This document shows positions 58,146 through 64,000 of a stretch of 64,000 bases of DNA, in pieces. This stretch comes from Amycolatopsis nivea (GTDB taxonomy: Bacteria > Actinomycetota > Actinomycetes > Mycobacteriales > Pseudonocardiaceae), in the NCBI RefSeq assembly GCF_004522235.1, contig NZ_SDLT01000030.1:59810-123809 (forward strand), given 5' to 3'. Made by a program: the position numbers and the translations under genes. A model generated the notes under the pieces. It saw only the letters and a list, made by a program, of their open reading frames with translations, was not told where the DNA came from and searched no databases. Positions within the stretch are counted from its first letter, which is position 1, and the number at the start of each line of letters is the position of its first letter.

Positions 58146-59131
58146 CTGCGGACGGCACGCGCCTCGAGGAGCTCTGGTCCGCGGCCGGGGCGAAGCCACC
58201 CGTCAGTCTTTTCCGGACGGCCGACTGCGACGTCGCGACGCCACACGGCCCCGTCCTCGCGGCGGTCCGCGACACCGGCGAGCGGTACCTGCTTGTACCG
58301 ATCGACGCGAAACACACCGTCAGGGAAGACATCGACGGTCGCGCAGTGACTCTGCGGCGGCAGATCCTCGAGGACGACGCGAGCTACAACGTGTACGCAG
58401 CGCTCGCCCTGGCTGATGACCGGTTGCGTGACCTTTTCACGGCGTTATGCGCCGAAGTAGTGGAGAGGATCGCAGCCAAGCCGAACCAGGCGGTCGCGGC
58501 CCTGCGGCAGACTCTTGCCGACTGGCGTTCTCTGCTGTCGGGGTCCAGGCGGACCTTGAGCCCCTCCGAGCTGGCTGGGCTGTTCGGGGAGCTGACGATG
58601 CTACGGGCGATGCTGGAACACGATCCCGGCGCGGTCGCGTTCTGGACGGGCCCCGCGAAGAGCGAGCAGGACTTCCACCGCGCCGACATTGCGCTGGAGG
58701 TCAAGTCGACGACGTCGCTCGAGTCCCACACCGTTCGCATCCACGGTCTCGGGCAGCTCGACCGTGGCTCTGGTCGGCTGCTGCTGACTTGGGTCCGGCT
58801 CCGCCCTGGTCAGGGCCGTTCCGTCCCTGATCTCGTCGACGAAATCCTCTCGATGACGGACGACCAAGCTGCATTCCTCGGCGCTCTCGTGCAGGCCGGC
58901 TATCTCGAGATCGAGCGGGAGATCTACTCGCGACGGGTTTTCGAAGTGACCGAGCGCCGCACGTTCGAAGTAGGCCCCGGCTTCCCTCGTGTGATCGTCG
59001 CAGGGCTGGCGGGCGATGCGACCCTCGCCGGCCTTGACCACATCGACTACGACGTCGATCTGGAGAGTCCACCGGCCGCCGCGGCACGTGTCGACGTCGA
59101 TCCGATCGAGACGTTCCTGGAGCTCACGTGA
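58142..59131 (+). CDS. PD-(D/E)XK motif nuclease (DUF4420)
   Basis: A 329-residue protein of PF14390. The nuclease core is visible: a glutamate in LFGELTML (Glu150), then ADIALEVKST with Asp182, Glu186 and Lys188 as the D...ExK catalytic set. This is the likely DNA-cutting subunit. It starts within the stop of the Z1 gene (ATGA) and ends within the start of the GHKL gene (GTGA). The N-terminal 140 residues hold no known motif and may bind the complex. Confidence 0.85.
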   Translation: MTADGTRLEELWSAAGAKPPVSLFRTADCDVATPHGPVLAAVRDTGERYLLVPIDAKHTVREDIDGRAVTLRRQILEDDASYNVYAALALADDRLRDLFTALCAEVVERIAAKPNQAVAALRQTLADWRSLLSGSRRTLSPSELAGLFGELTMLRAMLEHDPGAVAFWTGPAKSEQDFHRADIALEVKSTTSLESHTVRIHGLGQLDRGSGRLLLTWVRLRPGQGRSVPDLVDEILSMTDDQAAFLGALVQAGYLEIEREIYSRRVFEVTERRTFEVGPGFPRVIVAGLAGDATLAGLDHIDYDVDLESPPAAAARVDVDPIETFLELT

Positions 59132-61011
59132 CGACGCCGACGTGGTGGTCGCAGCCCTTCCCGCCGACGGGAGCGATCGCTTCAGAGGGCATCCGGAATC
59201 AGCTCGGCCGCCCGTCCGTCGACTCCCTCACGGTTTTCGTGAGGGAGACTGCCCAGAACTCGTGGGACGCACGCATCGGCGACCGTCCTACCGAGTATCG
59301 CCTCGAGCTCACCACGGTCGCTCCCACCCACCGCCCGAACTGGGAGCGTCTTCTGAGCCCGCCGCATGGGCGAGAACCTCACCTGGGCATCGGTGGGCTC
59401 GTGCGGACCCCGAACGTGCGTCTGTTGTCCGTCGTGGACCGCGGTACGCGTGGGCTCGGCGGTCCCACTCGCGCCGACGAACTCGCAGGCGATCGCCGCG
59501 ACTGGGTCTCGTTCGTGCTCAACGTCGGTGAGAAGCGCGACACCTTCCAAGGCGGTGGCACGTACGGCTATGGCAAGGCAGTGCTCTACCGCCTCTCCCG
59601 GGTCGGCACGATTCTGGTTTACACCCGCACGGAAGTCCCCGACGTCGGGCTCGAGTCCCGCCTGATCGGAATTGCCATGCGCGAGTCGTTCGACGGTCGG
59701 GAGACCCCGAGCGACGAGCCCCGACCGTTCACCGGCCGGCACTGGTGGGGTGATGTCCGGAAGGACTATGTCGAGCCCTTGCGCGGCCCGGACGCCGACA
59801 GCGTCGCCCGCGGCCTCGGCCTGCAACCGTTCGCCGAGGGCGAGTCCGGGACCACGCTGACGGTGCTCGATCCCGACCTCGGCGAGTTCGAGGACGTCGA
59901 GGAAGCGGCCCGCCACCTCGCGAACACCATTGCCTGGCAACTCTGGCCAATCATGCTGCCGGAGCGCGAGGAGAAGCGGCTGATCGCCGAGGTGCGCGCG
60001 GACGGGACGACCTTCCCAGTGCCGGACCCGGCCGATACCTACCCGCTGGAGATGTTCGTCGCCGCCTACCGCAGGCAGCGCGACGGCGACGGCACCGTCC
60101 TGGAGTGCCGCAGCCCCAAGCGTGTCCTCGGCCGCTTCGCCGTGGAACACGAGTTTGTCGTCCCGATGACGCCGGGATCCGCCAGTCTCGCCGCGGAGTG
60201 CGCAGGTGTCCCTGGCGACCCGCACCACGTGTGCCTGATGCGCTCGCCTGAGCTCATCGTCCGCTACCTCGAGCAGACGGAGACCGGATCGGTGAACCGG
60301 GCGTACGCCGGGGTGTTCCGCGCCGACGATGACCTCGATGACGTCTTCGCGGCGAGTGAGCCGCCGACGCACGACCATTGGGTCCACGAGCAGCTATCCG
60401 GGCACGACAAGACCTTCGTCCGTGTGGCTTTTCGTCGGATCAGGGAGCACTTGGCCAGCTACAAGGCCGCCGTCGTCGCGACCGTGCGCGCCGAGGGGAG
60501 TACCGTCCTCGGAGCGGCAAGCAACTTCCTAGGCGGGATCGTCGCCGCCGCGTTCGCTCGGCCCGAAGCCGTTCGCCAAAGCGCGGCGTCCGCAAGCAAA
60601 GGTCCGGGGGGACGAGTCGGCGCCGGAAACGGCGGCTCAGAGGGCAGCGCTCGTCCGTTGCCGATCCCTCACGACAAGATCCGCGTCACCGCGCTGACTG
60701 AGCCGACCGTCGACGAGCACGGGGGCCGGGTCGTCCTCGTCCAACGCTTCTCAGTCACCGGACCGGGTCCTGTTCTGCTCCAGGCCCGGTTGTCGGTCGG
60801 GCTCGGAGATCGAGCCAGGGAAGATGAGGCACCCGTCGGTGCCGCATGTCCGCAAGTGCTCCGCTGGGCCACGCCTTACGGCTTGTGGGAATCGGAGACC
60901 TGCATCGTGGCGAGCCCCTCCCAGGTCGAGCTCGCCGTACTGCCGGTGTCTGACACAATCACCGACATCACCGTCGTCGGGATCCGGGCAGACGGGGCGG
61001 TCGAGCCGTGA
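59128..61011 (+). CDS. GHKL-type ATPase (paraMORC-like)
   Basis: A 627-residue protein. The N-terminal Bergerat fold is visible: FVRETAQNSWDAR (Glu40, Asn44, Asp47), VVDRGTRGLGG (Asp104, Gly106, Gly109) and the glycine lid GGGTYGYGK (142-150). These match the GHKL ATPases of the MORC and paraMORC families, which clamp or loop DNA. A middle region of about 250 residues and a glycine-rich stretch (near 500-515) follow. Annotators usually call it hypothetical; the motif reading is mine. It overlaps both neighbours by GTGA. Confidence 0.75.
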   Translation: MTTPTWWSQPFPPTGAIASEGIRNQLGRPSVDSLTVFVRETAQNSWDARIGDRPTEYRLELTTVAPTHRPNWERLLSPPHGREPHLGIGGLVRTPNVRLLSVVDRGTRGLGGPTRADELAGDRRDWVSFVLNVGEKRDTFQGGGTYGYGKAVLYRLSRVGTILVYTRTEVPDVGLESRLIGIAMRESFDGRETPSDEPRPFTGRHWWGDVRKDYVEPLRGPDADSVARGLGLQPFAEGESGTTLTVLDPDLGEFEDVEEAARHLANTIAWQLWPIMLPEREEKRLIAEVRADGTTFPVPDPADTYPLEMFVAAYRRQRDGDGTVLECRSPKRVLGRFAVEHEFVVPMTPGSASLAAECAGVPGDPHHVCLMRSPELIVRYLEQTETGSVNRAYAGVFRADDDLDDVFAASEPPTHDHWVHEQLSGHDKTFVRVAFRRIREHLASYKAAVVATVRAEGSTVLGAASNFLGGIVAAAFARPEAVRQSAASASKGPGGRVGAGNGGSEGSARPLPIPHDKIRVTALTEPTVDEHGGRVVLVQRFSVTGPGPVLLQARLSVGLGDRAREDEAPVGAACPQVLRWATPYGLWESETCIVASPSQVELAVLPVSDTITDITVVGIRADGAVEP

Positions 61012-61901
61012 GCCGCGCCTACCCCTACCGGTGCCCCTCGGTCGACGTCGTCGCTGCCGGCCCGTGGCTGCGCCTCACGGCCGACTCGGTCGACGAGCTG
61101 CCGCCCGATCTCCCGGAGTGGGACTACGGCACCGTGCTTCACCTACGGCGCCCGATGCGAGTCGACGGCATGCGAGCACGCTCGACCTGCGGCCTGCCGC
61201 CGGACTCCGAACTGATGTTGACTGTCGTATGGTCCGCGACCAACTCCTCGCTGCGCGGCCGAGCCTGGCAGGCACCGATCATCGCAGCGGCCGAGGTCGA
61301 GCTGGAGATCGACTTCGCGCTCTCGGGCGATGAGCTCGGCGGCCGACTCGACCTCGAGACCTGCCTAACACTCCGTTCCCCTGGATCACATGGCTCGCTG
61401 GCCGCGCCGACCCGCCCGGGCAGCGTGCTGTGGCGCGACGCCCGCACCGTGATGCTGCAGGGCGACGCGGTGCTCTTCCCGCTCTCCATCGTCGACTTCG
61501 AGTACCTCCCATACCCCACCGGCGCAGCCTGGCATTTGGAGCTCGGCCACGATCTCGAGTCACAGGCCCTCGGCTCGATCCTGTTGTTGGCCAACAAGCG
61601 TCGTGAGGCTGTCACCGCTGCGCTCGAAGCGGCATCGGACCCGACGGACGCCGACCGACGCGTCCTGTCCGCCATTCGCAGCGACGTCATCCGATCACTT
61701 GTCGAGCGCGCCCTCGTCGACGACGAATTCGACCCGGAGGCCGACTACCCCACGGGATCTGTTGGGGCCCTGCTCGCGTCCGTACTGCGATCGACATTTC
61801 CCGACCGCTCTCTCGATGCACTGCGCCGCGACCGCCGTCACGAGCCGATCTTGTTCACCACGCGCATTCAGAACGCCACCGGTCTGTTGGCGGACGCATG
61901 A
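61008..61901 (+). CDS. Unknown protein of the Z1 operon
   Basis: A 297-residue soluble protein with no recognised domain. It reads as a beta-rich N-terminal part (residues 10-190, with ELMLTVVWSATNSSLRGRAW and VELEIDFALSGDELGG) and a helical end (LLLANKRREAVTAALEAASDP). Acidic and polar residues dominate and no catalytic motif is evident. It overlaps the GHKL gene before it (GTGA) and the next gene (ATGA), so it is made in step with them. It may be a DNA-binding or structural subunit. Confidence 0.7.
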   Translation: MSRAYPYRCPSVDVVAAGPWLRLTADSVDELPPDLPEWDYGTVLHLRRPMRVDGMRARSTCGLPPDSELMLTVVWSATNSSLRGRAWQAPIIAAAEVELEIDFALSGDELGGRLDLETCLTLRSPGSHGSLAAPTRPGSVLWRDARTVMLQGDAVLFPLSIVDFEYLPYPTGAAWHLELGHDLESQALGSILLLANKRREAVTAALEAASDPTDADRRVLSAIRSDVIRSLVERALVDDEFDPEADYPTGSVGALLASVLRSTFPDRSLDALRRDRRHEPILFTTRIQNATGLLADA

Positions 61902-62674
61902 GCAGCAGCATTCTCTACCCCCGCCTGCTCGACGCCGCCGCGATGGACATGCACCGGAGCTACACCCACCTGACCGTCGAGGAGCTAGCGGACCGCCACG
62001 CCTTCCACCACCCCTCGGCCGTCTTCGCCGCCACCGGTGGTGACCGCGTACCCCGCCAGCACCTCGAGGACCTCCGAGAGCGTGTCCTGAAAGCCGCCGA
62101 GGAAGCGGGCTTCCCCAGTGGCGGACGCCGCCGCGACCACACGGAGTTCGACCTCGACATCGCCCGCTTGCTCCACGAGCGCATGGGTCTCGTTGCCGCC
62201 GAGGCCGCGGTCCGGCCAATTTGGGCGTTTCTCGCGCTCGTCGTGCTGCCCGACGTCTCTTACTGGCGTTACCGCGATCCTCCCGTCGACCGGATCCTCG
62301 GGACCGACATCACCCGCCACGTGTGGGGCCGGCTGTGGTGGCGGGCCCACCTGCTCGCCGTCCCGAACGAGACGGATCCGTATCGGCTGCTGAGGATCTT
62401 CAACGAGTCGGACTTCGACCAGATATATGCACGTCGCTCGCTCCTGGGAGGCAGCCGTTCAGTGGTGCGCGCGTTTGCCGACGTGTGGCCCAGTGTCGAC
62501 ACGGGAGGCTTCCCACCTCGCCTGGTGCTGCGGGACGTCCTCAAGCGGATCCTGCGTGCTGCGGCCATAATCGAGTTCGACGCCCTGGACTACGCCGATC
62601 TCTGCGGCGAGATCCGCCGCGAGGCGGCCACCTCGGTGGCCGCGTTCCGCCGCGAGGACCGTCAGGCACCGTAA
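61898..62674 (+). CDS. DUF6339-like protein of the Z1 operon
   Basis: A 258-residue helical protein that resembles DUF6339 members found in similar actinobacterial operons; this assignment is tentative. Recurring features are DLDIARLLHERMGL, a Trp/Tyr-rich segment (VSYWRYRDPPVDRILGTDI) and a final helix region (DVLKRILRAAAIIEFDALDY). It has no membrane helix or enzyme motif. It is the last coupled gene of the operon (ATGA overlap) and is followed by 150 bp that should contain the promoter of the methyltransferase. Confidence 0.65.
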   Translation: MSSSILYPRLLDAAAMDMHRSYTHLTVEELADRHAFHHPSAVFAATGGDRVPRQHLEDLRERVLKAAEEAGFPSGGRRRDHTEFDLDIARLLHERMGLVAAEAAVRPIWAFLALVVLPDVSYWRYRDPPVDRILGTDITRHVWGRLWWRAHLLAVPNETDPYRLLRIFNESDFDQIYARRSLLGGSRSVVRAFADVWPSVDTGGFPPRLVLRDVLKRILRAAAIIEFDALDYADLCGEIRREAATSVAAFRREDRQAP

Positions 62675-62826
62675 ATCAGCCGCGCACGGCGCGCCACGTT
62701 ACCGTCGACTTCTGGCCAGCAGTTGGAGTCTCGGGAGGCCAGGAACAACGTAACCCATACCTCGGCCGGCGCGCCGCCGAGCGGAGACACGCCGTAGCCG
62801 GCTATTGTGATTACGTGTCTGCCAGC

Positions 62827-63942
62827 ATGGGACAACCAGCCACGCCGCGACGGCGTCGACCGACCTCGCGAGCGTTCCGCGTGCTTGACCTGTTTGCGGG
62901 CGCAGGCGGCTTGACCCAGGGTTTCCGGGAAGCTGACAGCCGGTTCAAGTCGGTGCGTGCCGTTGAGATGGACGTCGCGGCAGCCGCCTCCTACGCGCAT
63001 ACCTTCGGTGACGTCGTCTATCCCGGAAGCATCGAAAATTGGCTTCGAGATGAAGACGTCCCGAGTGTGGACGTCGTTGTCGGCGGGCCTCCGTGTCAGG
63101 GGTTTTCAACGCTCGGCAAACGCGACGCGGAAGATGTGCGCAACACGCTCTGGCAGGAGTACGTCGAGACAGTCCGCCTGGCCCGACCGAGCTACTTCGT
63201 GCTCGAGAATGTCCCGCAGTTTCTGAAGTCCCCGCAGTTCGAACTTTTTCGCGCTGCCACGCGCCGCGGCGGTCAGCTCGCCGACTACGACTTCACCGCC
63301 ACGGTCCTGAATGCAGCGGACTACGGAGCGCCACAGGCCCGGAAACGTGTGATCGCCATCGGCCGTCATCGAGACTTGCCCCCCATCGGCCCACCGCCCC
63401 CGACACACGTCGGACAACATGTGACTGTGAGGGAGACCCTGAAGGAAGATCTCGTCCAGAAGCACGTCGTGCACGTTGACCTTCCCGACGTCCACACAGA
63501 CTTCCACGGTGTCGAGTTCCCGGGCGCGTTCAAGAGCGCTGAGCTTCATGTGACCCGCTACTACACCGAGCGCTCCCTCGCTCGCTTCGCGACGATCCCT
63601 CCTGGCGGCAATCGCTTCGACATCCGTGAGGACCTGCTCTCCGCGTGTTGGCGGAAGCATCAAACGGGCTCGGCTGACGTCATGGGCAGACTCCACTGGG
63701 ATAAGCCCTCGGTCACGATCCGCACCGAGTTTTTCAAGCCAGAGAAGGGGCGCTACCTCCATCCCACCGAGCACCGGGCCATCACTCATTACGAAGCAGC
63801 CTTGCTCCAGGGTTTCAGCCCAGAACATCAGTGGGTCGGGTCGAAGATATCGATCGCTCGCCAGATCGGTAACGCCGTCCCGGTTCCTTTGGGCAGGGCC
63901 ATCGCCAAGCACCTGGCCAAGGCACTCGAAGCTTCGAAGTAG
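62827..63942 (+). CDS. DNA (cytosine-5) methyltransferase
   Basis: A 371-residue C5 methyltransferase that would protect host DNA. Motif I is LDLFAGAGGLTQGF, motif IV is GGPPCQGFS with the catalytic cysteine, motif VI is ENVPQF, motif VIII is QARKR, and motif X is RQIGNAVPV. The region between VIII and X, about residues 180-310, is the target recognition part. The ATG at 62827 is used; the GTG at 62815 is four codons earlier and possible. It lies 152 bp after the five-gene operon and probably has its own promoter, as methylases of restriction systems usually do. Confidence 0.9.
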   Translation: MGQPATPRRRRPTSRAFRVLDLFAGAGGLTQGFREADSRFKSVRAVEMDVAAAASYAHTFGDVVYPGSIENWLRDEDVPSVDVVVGGPPCQGFSTLGKRDAEDVRNTLWQEYVETVRLARPSYFVLENVPQFLKSPQFELFRAATRRGGQLADYDFTATVLNAADYGAPQARKRVIAIGRHRDLPPIGPPPPTHVGQHVTVRETLKEDLVQKHVVHVDLPDVHTDFHGVEFPGAFKSAELHVTRYYTERSLARFATIPPGGNRFDIREDLLSACWRKHQTGSADVMGRLHWDKPSVTIRTEFFKPEKGRYLHPTEHRAITHYEAALLQGFSPEHQWVGSKISIARQIGNAVPVPLGRAIAKHLAKALEASK

Positions 63943-63957
63943 TCCTCAGCACGCACG

Positions 63958-64000
63958 ACATGTGAGGTTCACCCCGGGTCGTGGACACCGAGTTAGCAGG
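63958..64000. other. Possible end of an IS3-like element
   Basis: The last bases include TGAGGTTCACCCCGGGTCGT followed by GGACACC, which resembles the terminal CCCC...GGACACC of some actinobacterial IS3-family elements. The window stops before any transposase could be seen. The match is by eye and weak. Confidence 0.2.

Noticed and set aside
55554..63942. DISARM or BREX system
   Set aside because: The signature genes (DrmA/DrmB, or BrxC/PglZ) are absent; the helicase is a Z1 type and the nuclease is DUF4420.

Overview
The window is chromosomal DNA from a high-GC actinobacterium. The signs are strong third-position GC bias, frequent GTG starts, ATGA/GTGA coupling between genes, a WhiB protein, a SigF-type sigma module, a type VII secretion (ESX) accessory cluster, a PF04672 (DUF574) methyltransferase and a Z1-type restriction-like operon. 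Amycolatopsis or a close pseudonocardial relative is the best guess. This is an inference from gene content, because no rRNA or species marker is present.

Layout. 1-5430: end of an unknown gene, two secreted or cytosolic esterases, an OhrR-like MarR regulator, a DUF574 methyltransferase, a membrane protein and a patatin-like lipase. 5654-8773: a four-gene ESX accessory operon (helical protein, DUF3558 lipoprotein, WXG-like glycine-rich protein, EspG chaperone). 8833-12719: PadR regulator with an enoate / 2,4-dienoyl-CoA reductase, prephenate dehydrogenase and a small MT0933-type protein. 12720-19: a palindromic repeat cluster, an FUSC-like transporter, an SRPBCC protein and a CE4 deacetylase, then a sigma factor / linker / TPR-CHAT protease operon at 16280-20009.

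20010-21387 is gene-free and holds about ten hairpins on one strand, most with the same CTCCCC-type loop. An SGNH hydrolase, a second gene-free stretch (paired DnaA boxes and a degenerate tandem repeat), divergent regulator/enzyme pairs, an ABC exporter and two MFS pumps follow up to 35.3 kb. 36.1-38.8 kb is a general-stress module: STAS antagonist, WhiB3-like protein, RsbW-like anti-sigma, SigF-type sigma factor and a second RsbW-like kinase. Face-to-face SigF-type promoters lie between whiB and the anti-sigma gene. 39.4-55.1 kb holds a TrmB/LuxR regulator beside a giant subtilase, assorted enzymes, PPK2, a GT-C membrane protein, and an ECF sigma factor divergent from a tandem pair of DUF3558-like proteins.

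At 55180-55225 lies the 3' part of a tRNA-Arg(ACG) gene without its 5' half, the usual scar at one end of a tRNA-integrated genomic island. To its right, five translationally coupled genes (Z1 helicase-like ATPase, PD-(D/E)XK nuclease, GHKL/paraMORC ATPase, two proteins of unknown function) and a C5 cytosine methyltransferase form a probable restriction-modification type defence system. The island continues past the window edge, and no integrase is seen inside it.
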